Assembly: GCF_004799645.1 (NCBI RefSeq)
Contig: NZ_CP031305.1
Coordinates: 1,426,001 to 1,490,000, forward strand
From: Natronorubrum bangense
Lineage (GTDB): Archaea; Halobacteriota; Halobacteria; Halobacteriales; Natrialbaceae
Direction: 5' to 3'
DNA length: 64,000 bases
Shown: one piece after another, positions 35,927 to 43,745 of the stretch
How the letters are laid out: every line of letters starts with the position of its first letter
Position numbering within the stretch: the first letter of the stretch is position 1
The notes under the pieces: model-generated
What the model was told of the DNA's origin: nothing
What the model saw: the letters and a program-made list of their open reading frames with translations, nothing else
Databases searched by the model: none
Program-made: the position numbers and the translations under genes

Positions 35927-36898
35927 TCAGAGCAGTCCAGCCAGCACCGTGTTGAACAGCACGCCGACGGCGACCCCGGTGGTCACGACGGTGCCCGCAT
36001 AGACGGCAAGCAGTCGCCGTTCGAAGAGCTTGTTCAACAGGATCAGGTTCGGAATGCTGATTCCAGCACCACCGATGACGAAGGCGATCACCGTCCCGAT
36101 CGGAATCCCCTGTTCGGCCAGCGAGTGAGCGATCGGCAACATGCCGCTAATGCTCACGTAGATCGGTGCGCCAGCCAGTGCGGCCATCGGCGTCGCGAGT
36201 GGGTTCGACGGGCCGGCGATTCGCTGGAGAAACGCCTCCGGGACTGCCCCGTGGATGAGCGCCCCTATCGTAATCCCGATGATGATGTAGGGAAGCGTAT
36301 CCCAGAAAAACGACAGCGCTCCGCGACCGGCCGCGGAAAACCGCTCTCGGTGTGATCGGGATGGTGAACCGCTACACGCACAGCTCGTGCCACCAGTTGT
36401 CGCTCCCCCGTCGGTCGTGATCTCGCGTCCGCCAGCAGTGATGCGAACGTCTTTGACGTAGTTCTCGAGGTTGAGCGTGCCGATGACGATGCCACCGACG
36501 ATCGCTGCGGACAGCGCCATCACGACGTAGGCGATCGTCACACTGGCCCCAAAGAGTCCGAACAGCAGGATGACAGCGATCCAGTTGACGATCGGCGAGG
36601 CAAGCAGAAACGAGAACGCGAGGCCGATCGGCGCACCGGCACCGAGCAAGCCCGCGAGAATGGGGACCGTCGAACACGAACAGAACGGCGTCACTGCGCC
36701 GAGTCCAGCAGCGAGGACGTTTCCGCTCCCGTGATCTCGAGACCGAAGCATCGCCTCGACTCGCTCCGGCGGCAGATACTCCTGTGCGAGACCGACGAGA
36801 AACGACGCCCCGACGAACAGCGGCGCGAGGACGAGCGCCAGATGGACGAAGTACTCGGCGGACTCGATCAGCGCCGTCTCGTAGCCGGCAGGAATCAC
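35927..36898 (-). CDS. YraQ/DUF318 (ArsP-like) permease
   Basis: A 323-residue membrane permease with about eight to ten helices and start GTG 36898. The family mark TPFCSCSTVPILAGLL (C73, C75) sits in helix 2, and its repeat SISGMLPIAHSLAEQGIPIG lies in the second half. A Cys-containing cytoplasmic loop (TSCACSGSPS, about residue 173) separates the halves. Relatives export organoarsenicals or metals, so efflux of a thiol-reactive metal or metalloid is likely. Its GTG overlaps the ArsR stop codon by four bases (GTGA), so the two are translationally coupled. Confidence 0.85.
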   Translation of the reverse strand: MIPAGYETALIESAEYFVHLALVLAPLFVGASFLVGLAQEYLPPERVEAMLRSRDHGSGNVLAAGLGAVTPFCSCSTVPILAGLLGAGAPIGLAFSFLLASPIVNWIAVILLFGLFGASVTIAYVVMALSAAIVGGIVIGTLNLENYVKDVRITAGGREITTDGGATTGGTSCACSGSPSRSHRERFSAAGRGALSFFWDTLPYIIIGITIGALIHGAVPEAFLQRIAGPSNPLATPMAALAGAPIYVSISGMLPIAHSLAEQGIPIGTVIAFVIGGAGISIPNLILLNKLFERRLLAVYAGTVVTTGVAVGVLFNTVLAGLL

Positions 36899-37296
36899 CG
36901 TTCGTACTCACCCAGTGCGGCGGCGAGGTCGAGCAGTTGGAGACTCGCCGTATCTGCGATTCGATAGTAGGTCCATTTCCCCTCTTTGCGGGTGCGTACG
37001 ATACCAGCCTCGCGGAGCTGTGAGAGGTGCGTGCCGACGGTCGACTGTGGTGCATCGAGGATCGTCTCGAGTTCGCAGGCACACAGCTCTCCATCCCGAA
37101 GTGCCTCGATGATCCGGAGCCGTTTTTCGTTTGCAAGCGCCTTGAAAACGCGCAGTTCGTCGTCGATCAGTTCGTCGCCTGCCATGCGGTTTGCAGGAAA
37201 TGCCCCTTCACAGCAAGCACCACCGCTCATCCGGCTGATCGTCCCGCTTGCCGATTCGCTCGGCCCGTCCGCGTCGAGCCCGTGCTGATCGGTCAT
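36895..37296 (-). CDS. ArsR-family metalloregulator
   Basis: A 133-residue winged-helix repressor. Helix-turn-helix region: STVGTHLSQLREAGIV followed by the wing RTRKEGKWTYYRI. The metal site is visible as ELCACEL (C72, C74), matching the ELCVCDL As/Sb/Cd sensing motif of ArsR/CadC proteins, plus an N-terminal pair C28-C29 (GGACCEGAFP) that could complete it. It most likely represses this operon until metal binds. It sits six bases after the Cys-rich microprotein gene and overlaps the permease gene by four bases. Confidence 0.88.
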   Translation of the reverse strand: MTDQHGLDADGPSESASGTISRMSGGACCEGAFPANRMAGDELIDDELRVFKALANEKRLRIIEALRDGELCACELETILDAPQSTVGTHLSQLREAGIVRTRKEGKWTYYRIADTASLQLLDLAAALGEYER

Positions 37297-37302
37297 TGTC
37301 GA

Positions 37303-37407
37303 TCAGTCCTCGTCGCTCGAGTCGATCTCTTCGATTTCCACACCACAGCAACAGTCATCATCCGTCTCGTCAGTATCGCGTCCAAGGAGGCGATCGAGTA
37401 GTCCCAT
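37303..37407 (-). CDS. 34-residue Cys-rich microprotein (CCC motif)
   Basis: A 35-codon gene starting at ATG 37407, reading MGLLDRLLGRDTDETDDDCC then CGVEIEEIDSSDED. It is an amphipathic helix followed by an acidic stretch, three consecutive cysteines and an acidic tail. It is the first gene of a probable operon with the ArsR regulator (six bases later) and the permease. The CCC cluster suggests binding of soft metal or As(III), perhaps as a carrier to the permease or a sensor partner. This is inference; no characterised family is known to me. Confidence 0.65.
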   Translation of the reverse strand: MGLLDRLLGRDTDETDDDCCCGVEIEEIDSSDED

Positions 37408-37704
37408 ACATATCGGGATAGTCCGATTCGACTTAACCGTTTTGCTCGAGCCGAGCTGATTCGAGACGGATTCTCCAGTGGGTGCACTGCCTGCGTTCTG
37501 GTACGTCCCTCGAAAACATCCGGTAGCGCGACTCTCCTCTCGAGTCGACTGCCACGCACAAATAGTCGACACACCGAACTCGTCTTGGAGCGCCTTTCGA
37601 ATCGAGAGTTTTCGATTCGAACATACTCGATGAGCGACGCTGGACGGCTGCTTTCGAGCACCGTCTCGATTCGAGTCGTCTCCGTTCAGAGACAAACGAG
37701 CGTC
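37408..37704. other. Intergenic region before the metalloid operon
   Basis: About 300 bases with no supported gene. The 45 bases before ATG 37407 should hold the operon promoter and operator; an imperfect dyad TCGGACTATCCCGA on the minus strand (37417-37430) lies about ten bases before the start. A strong hairpin occurs at 37596-37621. The rest shows nothing I recognise. Confidence 0.45.
37596..37621. repeat. Perfect 10-base inverted repeat
   Basis: TTCGAATCGA and TCGATTCGAA are perfect inverted copies around a 6-base loop, GAGTTT. It resembles neither a tRNA arm in context nor a T-run terminator. It could be a transcript-end hairpin for the ileS side or a protein-binding site. Confidence 0.4.
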
Positions 37705-37880
37705 CGCTTAGCCCGACGCTTCCGCAGCCGCAAGTGGCTCGTCTGCATCTACCGTTTTCCCGTCGGGTTCGCTAGCGCTCACCGCTCCTGGAAAAATCTG
37801 CCTGGCGAGAGCAAGCTCTCGCTGATCTTGCTTCGCTCACAAGAGAGCAAAAAGTCGCCTCGCTCGACTCGGCGCGCTTA
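37705..37880 (-). repeat. Diverged copy of the ileS-tail repeat
   Basis: On the minus strand this segment again encodes a tail ending EPLAAAEASG and a stop, preceded by SEPDGKTVDADEPLAAAEA, similar to the exact copies at 37881-38152. It also keeps the GGTGAGCGCTAGCGAACC block. An extra 34 bases, with the palindrome GCGAGAGCAAGCTCTCGC (37805-37822), make it longer: 170 rather than 136 bases. Confidence 0.6.
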
Positions 37881-38194
37881 GTCCGACGCTTCCGCAGCCG
37901 CCAGCGGCTCGAGTGCGATCTCGGCATCCACCTTTTTGTCGTCGGGTTCGCTAGCGCTCACCGCTCCTCCAAAAACCTGGACCAAAAAAATCGCCTCGCT
38001 CGACTCGGCGCGCTTAGTCCGACGCTTCCGCAGCCGCCAGCGGCTCGAGTGCGATCTCGGCATCCACCTTTTTGTCGTCGGGTTCGCTAGCGCTCACCGC
38101 TCCTCCAAAAACCTGGACCAAAAAAATCGCCTCGCTCGACTCGGCGCGCTTAGTCCGACGCTTCCGCAGCCGCCAGCGGCTCGAGTGCGATCTC
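37881..38194 (-). repeat. Tandem 136-base repeats carrying the 3-prime end of ileS
   Basis: Two copies, 37881-38016 and 38017-38152, appear identical over 136 bases. Each starts, in plus reading, with the 42 bases that also form the true ileS end at 38153-38194. On the minus strand each copy reads KKVDAEIALEPLAAAEASD and a TAA stop, while ileS itself ends EIALEPLAAAEASD. Between tails lie a seven-T run and the motif GGTGAGCGCTAGCGAACC. Exact identity implies a recent duplication by slippage or unequal exchange. The T-run after each stop may end ileS transcription. Confidence 0.8.
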
Positions 38195-41100
38195 CATCGT
38201 CACGCCTTCGACATCCCACTCCTTGCGGGCACCGTCGTCGATGTCGAGGTCGCCCAGTTCGTCGGCTCGAACCTCCTCGCGAATGAGGGTCTCGCGCTCC
38301 CTGATGAGGTCGGCAACGCGGTCGTCGTCGATTGCAAGCTCCAGTGCGATCCGCTCTTCGACGTCGAGATCGAGGTCTTTGCGCATCTCCTGAACACGGC
38401 GGATGACCTCGCGGGCGTAGCCTTCGCTTTCGATGTCTTCGGTCAGCGAGGCGTCGACGTAGACGACGCCGCGGTCGTCGCTGTTGAGGCCGAACGTGGT
38501 CCCGGCGACACCGTCAGGTGTCTCGGTGACGAACGACACCATCTCCTCGGTGATCGACTCGCCGTCTTCGAGCACGTCCCCAACGGCGTCCTCGAGTGCC
38601 TCGAGGGTCGTCTCCTCGATACGGGCCTCGTTGAGCGCGTTCATGACCTCGCCGGCGCGGCCACCGAAGGCCGGGCCGAGCTTACTCATGTCGGCTTCGG
38701 CGCTGTAGTCGAGTTCGCCCCACTGACTGTCAGGCGAGACGAGTTCGATCTCGCGGGCGTTGAGTCGCTCTTCGAGCAGCGTCGTGTGTCGCTCGACAGC
38801 TTCGACGACGCGCTGGTCGTCAGCCGCGACGACGACCCGCGGGACGGGCCATCGCAGCTTGCGCCCGGCCTGTTGGCGCGCGTTCGCGCCGGCTTCCTCA
38901 ATCGCTCGCAGCAGGGCAACGTCCTCCTCGAGCTGTTCGTCGACCCAGTACTCCTCGACGGCCGGCCAGTCTTCCATGTGGACGGTGTCGTGGTCGTTCT
39001 CGCCGGCGAGCGTGCCGTAGATCTCCTCGCTGACGAACGGCGCGAACGGGGCCAGCAGGGTGACGCTCTCACGGAGCACCCGGTAGATCGTCGCATAGGC
39101 GGCGTTCTTTGAGGCGCTGTCCTCTTCTTCCCACATCCGTTCGCGGACGGCTTGCACGTAGAAGCGGGAGACGTCCTCGACGACGAACTCGAGGAGCGAC
39201 TCGAGTGCGCGGTCCTGTCGGAACTCCTCTAAGTGCTCAGTCATCTCGGCCTTGGTGGCCTGCAGGCGGGCGAGGACCCACTCGTCGACCAGTTCGAGGT
39301 CCTCGTCGACTGCCTCGAGGTCAGTCTCGGACGGATCGAAGCCGTCTAAGCGCATATACGGCAGCGGGAAGCGGAAGACGTTCCACAGCGTCCGGAGGTG
39401 GTTCTCCATCGTCCCCATTTCGTCCCACGAGAAGCGCATGTCGTCGCCCTGTGGGTTCGCAGACAGGAGGAACATCCGCATCGCGTCGGAGCCATGGCGC
39501 TCGATCGCCGTGTCGGGCTCGACGACGTTGCCGACGGATTTGGACATCTTGCGGCCGTCTTCGTCCAGTGCGTGGCCGTGCATCAGAACCTTGTCGTAGG
39601 GAACCTCACCCATCGCGGCGGTACCCATCCCCAGCTGGGACCAGAACCAGCCACGGGTCTGGTCGTGGGCCTCGAGGATGAGGTCGGCAGGCCACAGCTC
39701 GTCGAAGCGGCTGTCGTCTTCGGGGTAATTGAGGGTGCCCCACGACGCCACGGAGGAGTCGAGCCAGACGTCGAAGACGTCAGGGATGCGGGAGTAGGTC
39801 GTTCCGTCCTCGGTGATCGTGAGGTCGTCGACGGTGTCTTTGTGGATGTCGACGGTCTCGGGGTCGACCGCCTGGTCGACGCGCTCTGCGAGCTCCTCGC
39901 GGTCGCCGATGACGATCACGTCGTCCATGTCGCCGTCCCAGCCTTCGGGCGTCCAGATTGGAATCGGGATCCCCCAGTAGCGCTGGCGGGAGACGTTCCA
40001 GTCGGGTGCGTCCTCGACGAAATCCCGGAAGCGGTTGTCACGGGCCCAGTCGGGGTACCACTCGCTGTCCTCGATGTTGTCGAGCAGTTCGTCTTTGACG
40101 TCCGTGATCGTGATGAACCACTGGTCAGTGACGACCTGGATGATACCCGTGTCACACCGCCAGCAGTGACCGTAGCTGTGGGTAGTGGTCACCGAGGCGA
40201 GCATCGCCCCTTCGTCCTCGAGGTCAGCGATGATCTCTTCGTCGGCGTCTTTGACGAACTGGCCTTCGTACTTGCCGCCCGCTTCGGTGTAGCTGCCGTC
40301 GTCGCCGACGGGACAGAACGCCTCGAAACCGAGCTCCTGGCCGCGGTAGAAGTCCTCCTCACCGTGGCCGGGCGCGGAGTGGACCAGCCCAGTCCCGTCG
40401 CCGTGGGTGTCGACGTAGTCGCCGGCGTAGACCTCGAGAGTGCCCTCGCCGTCGACGTGGTCGGGGACCTGTTCGGCGAGTGGGTGCTCGTAGGACCAGC
40501 CGATGAGCTCCTCGCCGGTCAGCTCTTCGACGATCTCGTAGTCGTCGTAGCGCCCTTCCTTGAGGACCGCCTCGTGTTTGGCTTCGGCGACGTACAGCAG
40601 TTCCTCGCTGCCGTCTTTCTGTGCGCGTACGCCGACGTACTCGCCGTCGGGATCGACGGCGACGAACGTGTTCGCGGGGATCGTCCACGGCGTGGTCGTC
40701 CAGATGACGATCGAACCCTCGCGCTCGGTGAGGTCGAACTTGACGTAGATCGAGGGGTCCTCGACGTCCTCGTACTCGACCTCGTTGTTCGCCAGCCCGG
40801 TTTCACACCGGGGACACCACGAGATCGACCGCTTGCCCTGCTCGACGAGGTCACGCTCGGCCGCCTTCGAAAAGCCCCACCAGGCCGCCTCCATGTACTC
40901 GGGATCGACCGTCTTGTAGGGGTCGTCCCAGTCCATCCAGACGCCAAAGGACTGGAAGTCCTCTTGAAGCCCCTCGAGTTGCTCGTCTGCGAAGGACTTA
41001 CACTCCTCGATGAAGGCGTCCTCGCCGAACTCCTCGATGTCTTTCTTGTTCTCGAAGCCGAGTCTCTCCTCGACTTTGGTCTCGATCGGGAGTCCGTGCA

Positions 41101-41365
41101 TGTCATAGCCCGGCCGGTCAGTGACGTCGTACCCCTGCATGCGCAGGAAACGGATGTAGACGTCTTTCAGGGACTTGTTCCAGGTCGTGCCCATGTGCGC
41201 CGATCCCGACGTGTACGGCGGGCCGTCGACGAAGAAGAACGATTCACCGTCGGAGCGATGCTCGACCGTCTGCTCGTAGGCGTCGACGTCGTCCCAGTAG
41301 TCGAACACCCGCTGTTCTAGGGCGTGGGGGTCGTACTGGTCGTCGACCTCGCCGAACCTGCTCAT
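38150..41365 (-). CDS. ileS: Isoleucyl-tRNA synthetase
   Basis: A 1071-residue class I aminoacyl-tRNA synthetase that charges tRNA-Ile. The HIGH-type motif is GSAHMGTTWNKSL near residue 60, an editing (CP1) domain with TTPWTIPANTFVAVDP covers about 190-400, and the KMSKS loop is DGRKMSKSVGNV near 600. The anticodon-binding domain follows, and the C-terminal region is the archaeal/eukaryal type. Length is normal. Its last 14 codons are copied in the downstream repeats. A TATA-like TTTACTATC lies about 30 bases before the ATG on the minus strand. Confidence 0.95.
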   Translation of the reverse strand: MSRFGEVDDQYDPHALEQRVFDYWDDVDAYEQTVEHRSDGESFFFVDGPPYTSGSAHMGTTWNKSLKDVYIRFLRMQGYDVTDRPGYDMHGLPIETKVEERLGFENKKDIEEFGEDAFIEECKSFADEQLEGLQEDFQSFGVWMDWDDPYKTVDPEYMEAAWWGFSKAAERDLVEQGKRSISWCPRCETGLANNEVEYEDVEDPSIYVKFDLTEREGSIVIWTTTPWTIPANTFVAVDPDGEYVGVRAQKDGSEELLYVAEAKHEAVLKEGRYDDYEIVEELTGEELIGWSYEHPLAEQVPDHVDGEGTLEVYAGDYVDTHGDGTGLVHSAPGHGEEDFYRGQELGFEAFCPVGDDGSYTEAGGKYEGQFVKDADEEIIADLEDEGAMLASVTTTHSYGHCWRCDTGIIQVVTDQWFITITDVKDELLDNIEDSEWYPDWARDNRFRDFVEDAPDWNVSRQRYWGIPIPIWTPEGWDGDMDDVIVIGDREELAERVDQAVDPETVDIHKDTVDDLTITEDGTTYSRIPDVFDVWLDSSVASWGTLNYPEDDSRFDELWPADLILEAHDQTRGWFWSQLGMGTAAMGEVPYDKVLMHGHALDEDGRKMSKSVGNVVEPDTAIERHGSDAMRMFLLSANPQGDDMRFSWDEMGTMENHLRTLWNVFRFPLPYMRLDGFDPSETDLEAVDEDLELVDEWVLARLQATKAEMTEHLEEFRQDRALESLLEFVVEDVSRFYVQAVRERMWEEEDSASKNAAYATIYRVLRESVTLLAPFAPFVSEEIYGTLAGENDHDTVHMEDWPAVEEYWVDEQLEEDVALLRAIEEAGANARQQAGRKLRWPVPRVVVAADDQRVVEAVERHTTLLEERLNAREIELVSPDSQWGELDYSAEADMSKLGPAFGGRAGEVMNALNEARIEETTLEALEDAVGDVLEDGESITEEMVSFVTETPDGVAGTTFGLNSDDRGVVYVDASLTEDIESEGYAREVIRRVQEMRKDLDLDVEERIALELAIDDDRVADLIRERETLIREEVRADELGDLDIDDGARKEWDVEGVTMEIALEPLAAAEASD

Positions 41366-41482
41366 ACGTGACCTAAGTTGCTGGGATAGTAAAGAGGAAT
41401 CGATATCGCAGGTCCGACTGCGGGTGACAGCCGGGACGATCGGTCGGTGTGTCTATGGGGAGGGACTCGAAACGGCCGACGT

Positions 41483-41737
41483 ATGGATGCACGTGACGCG
41501 ATTGCTGTCCTGTTCGATCAGGAGGTTCTGAAACTCATTACAATCGCCTTGGTTGGCTGGTGGTTACTTACCACGAGTGCAACGGGCTGGGGCGGCTACC
41601 CAGCGCCGCTGCAATTCCTCTATGACGGACTGGTCACACTCACGTGGCTTACGGGGACGGTCACCTACTACGGCGGCGTTCTCGCGTTGTTGGTCAAACT
41701 CGTGTACGAAGCGTCCCGCCGGGCCAACTCGAGTTAG
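41483..41737 (+). CDS. Small membrane protein, two to three helices
   Basis: An 84-residue protein starting MDARDAIAVLFDQEVLKLIT. Hydrophobic segments lie at about residues 15-33, 45-62 and 62-78, with LWWLLTTSATGWGGYPAPLQ-like loop composition between them. I do not recognise a family. It converges with the next gene, and their last four bases overlap (41734-41737). The ATG at 41483 is preferred to an upstream GTG-type start at 41447. Confidence 0.55.
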   Translation: MDARDAIAVLFDQEVLKLITIALVGWWLLTTSATGWGGYPAPLQFLYDGLVTLTWLTGTVTYYGGVLALLVKLVYEASRRANSS

Positions 41738-41970
41738 CTCGAGCGAACCGACGCGAAGAGCTTCTGGTAGCCGATTCCGTAGAGTCCTGCATAGAGCATG
41801 ACCATGCCGATCGCGGCGAGCCAGATGCCAACCATCGCCTCGCCCGAACCGAAGTGTTGGAGACTCGCGTACTCCACAGCGAGACCGCCTGCCGTCAACG
41901 CACCGCCGAGAATCGTATAGACGACAAGCGGGAGCAGTTCTGCGAGGATTTCTGGGGGAGCCGAGTCCAT
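41734..41970 (-). CDS. Small haloarchaeal membrane protein
   Basis: A 78-residue protein starting MDSAPPEILAELLPLVVYTI. Two helices cover about residues 12-32 and 45-65, and the end is YQKLFASVRSS. The conserved-looking core (GGLAVEYASLQHFGSGEAMV) resembles many short haloarchaeal membrane proteins with no known role. The stop overlaps that of the converging upstream gene, an unusual tail-to-tail arrangement but possible. Confidence 0.6.
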   Translation of the reverse strand: MDSAPPEILAELLPLVVYTILGGALTAGGLAVEYASLQHFGSGEAMVGIWLAAIGMVMLYAGLYGIGYQKLFASVRSS

Positions 41971-42100
41971 TGCTACTGAGAAGCCACCCAGTCAACGTAA
42001 ATCTGTCCCCTCAAAGAGGACTCGAGTGAGTCGACGGGGCAGGGCTCACGAAGCGAATCGGTCCGCGGTGACCGAGGAGATGGTTCGTAGTTCACCTTCG

Positions 42101-42466
42101 TCACGTGTCACTCGGTTCGAAGCGATAGCCATCCCAGTCTTGACTCTCGGGTTCCCGGATTCCGGCCCCGGGTTCGCGGAGTTCCTCGACGTGGACCGGT
42201 TCAACTTCGTCGCCGGTCTCGATGTCGTCGGTCGTCACCTGCCCGATCGCACGCACCGCCGTCCCTTCTACGTCGAACTCGACGATCGCGAGCGTGTTCG
42301 GCTCGCGGACGCCGGGCGGTGTGGCCATACTCGTCGTCCACGTGACGACCTCGGCGGTATACTCGCTGAGATCGATCGTACCCACTGGCTCCGAGCCGCC
42401 GGGACCACGCGGGTGCCCGGGGTAGCTGATCGAACCGTCCTCGTACTCGTAGGCGTCCATCGTCAT
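42101..42466 (-). CDS. DUF35 OB-fold protein, thiolase partner
   Basis: A 121-residue protein starting MTMDAYEYEDGSISYPGHPR. Its C-terminal OB-fold part has LSEYTAEVVTWTTSMATPPG, NTLAIVEFDVEGTAVRAIG and GDEVEPVHVEEL, which fit the acyl-CoA-associated DUF35 family. Unlike typical members it shows no CxxC zinc ribbon in the N-terminal half. DUF35 proteins form complexes with archaeal thiolases and pass acyl-CoA between enzymes. The gene overlaps the thiolase stop by four bases, so coupling is near certain. Confidence 0.8.
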   Translation of the reverse strand: MTMDAYEYEDGSISYPGHPRGPGGSEPVGTIDLSEYTAEVVTWTTSMATPPGVREPNTLAIVEFDVEGTAVRAIGQVTTDDIETGDEVEPVHVEELREPGAGIREPESQDWDGYRFEPSDT

Positions 42467-43641
42467 TGTGCTGCCTCCATGATCGTGGTAATCACGCAGT
42501 TGCCAAAGCCGCCGACGTTACAGGCCAGACCGATGTCGGCGTCGACCTGTCGTGGGCCAGCTTCGCCGATGAGTTGTTCGTAGATCTCGACACCCTGTGC
42601 GATACCGCTCGCCCCAAGCGGATGCCCCTTCGATTTGAGCCCACCGGAGGTGTTGACTGGCAACTCGCCGGTGTCGCGTTCGGTGTAACCCTCCTCGATC
42701 AGTTTCCAGGCTTCGCCTTGCTCGGCGAAGCCGAGCCCCTCCATCTGGAGGAACTCGAGGATGGTGAACATGTCGTGGAGTTCGGCAACATCGATGTCAT
42801 CGGGGCCGTAGCCACTCATCTCGTAGGCACCCTTGCCGCTCTCGACGACACCGCCCATCACGGTCGGGTCCTCGCGTTCGTGGACGACGTGAGTGTCGGT
42901 TGCACCGTCGACGCCGGCGATGATGACGTACTCATCCGTGTACTCTTTCGCGACCGACTCGGGACAGAACATGAGCGCGGCTGAGCCGTCCGTGATCGGA
43001 CAGAAGTCGTACAGTCGCAGCGGGTCGGCGACGATCGGTGACTCGAGGATCGTCTCTAAGTCGACTTCCTTCTGGAACTGGGCGTGAGGGTTGTCGACGC
43101 CGTTTTTGTGGTTCTTGACGGCGACTTTCCCGAGGCTCTCGCGCGGCGCGTCGAACCGCTCCAGATAGTGTCGAGCGGTCAGTCCTGCAAACGACGGCAG
43201 CGTCACGCCCGTCTTATACTCGACGGGATGCGTAACCGACGCGATGATGTCGGTTGTCTTGGGGGTTGATCGGTGACTCATCTTCTCGCCGCCGACGAGC
43301 AGCGTCATGTCACTGGCACCGCTGGCAATCGACTGCCAGGCCGCGTAGATTCCTGCCCCGCCGCTGGAACTCGTCTGGTCGACGCGCTGGGTGTACGCCG
43401 GCATCGCATCGAGATCGTGTACCAGCGCGTTCGGTACACCTGTCATCCCTTCGAACTCACCGCTTGCCATATTCGAGACGTACAGGTGCTCGACGTCCGA
43501 CGCATCGACACCGGCGTCCTCGAGACACTCGATCCCGGCCTCCGCGAGGAGATCCATGATCCAGCCCTCGCGTTGGCCGAACTGGGTCATCGAGGCTCCG
43601 ACGACCGCAACCCGTTCGGATGCTTGCTGTGGTTTCGGCAT
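42463..43641 (-). CDS. SCP-x-like thiolase family protein with Ser at the nucleophile position
   Basis: A 392-residue thiolase-fold protein starting MPKPQQASERVAVVGASMTQ. The second His motif HDMFT and the GGLKSKGHPLGASG signature with its catalytic His are present, and the end has ACNVGGFGNCVITTI. Where thiolases carry the acyl-accepting Cys (CASG/CSSG), this protein has TSSSGG (T90-S93), so Ser91 replaces Cys. It may be non-catalytic in the classical sense, or use another Cys. It is paired with a DUF35 gene, as in the archaeal mevalonate-route thiolase complex, but no HMG-CoA synthase is in the window. ATG 43641 is chosen over a longer frame to 43716. Confidence 0.85.
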   Translation of the reverse strand: MPKPQQASERVAVVGASMTQFGQREGWIMDLLAEAGIECLEDAGVDASDVEHLYVSNMASGEFEGMTGVPNALVHDLDAMPAYTQRVDQTSSSGGAGIYAAWQSIASGASDMTLLVGGEKMSHRSTPKTTDIIASVTHPVEYKTGVTLPSFAGLTARHYLERFDAPRESLGKVAVKNHKNGVDNPHAQFQKEVDLETILESPIVADPLRLYDFCPITDGSAALMFCPESVAKEYTDEYVIIAGVDGATDTHVVHEREDPTVMGGVVESGKGAYEMSGYGPDDIDVAELHDMFTILEFLQMEGLGFAEQGEAWKLIEEGYTERDTGELPVNTSGGLKSKGHPLGASGIAQGVEIYEQLIGEAGPRQVDADIGLACNVGGFGNCVITTIMEAAQ

Positions 43642-43714
43642 CAGGAACAGTGCCCACGAACACCGTGTTAAACCTACTAATCGGTCGCATCGTGTGAAAG
43701 TTCGAATCGTGCGC

Positions 43715-43724
43715 AATAAAATAT
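43715..43724 (+). promoter_or_regulatory. TATA box before the uracil-DNA glycosylase gene
   Basis: AATAAAATAT is centred about 26 bases before the GTG at 43746, a strong TATA element for a leaderless mRNA. Confidence 0.55.
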
Positions 43725-43745
43725 CTCCAGCGCCTCGAGTCGAGT

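Noticed and set aside
37592-37625. tRNA-like GTTCGAATC arm near the hairpin
   Set aside because: No acceptor, D or anticodon arm could be built around it on either strand.
37881-38152. CRISPR array
   Set aside because: Only two exact 136-base units directly joined, no spacers; they are copies of the ileS end.
39398-41320. 640-codon plus-strand frame opposite ileS
   Set aside because: Val/Leu/Asp-rich mirror of the synthetase; no domain.
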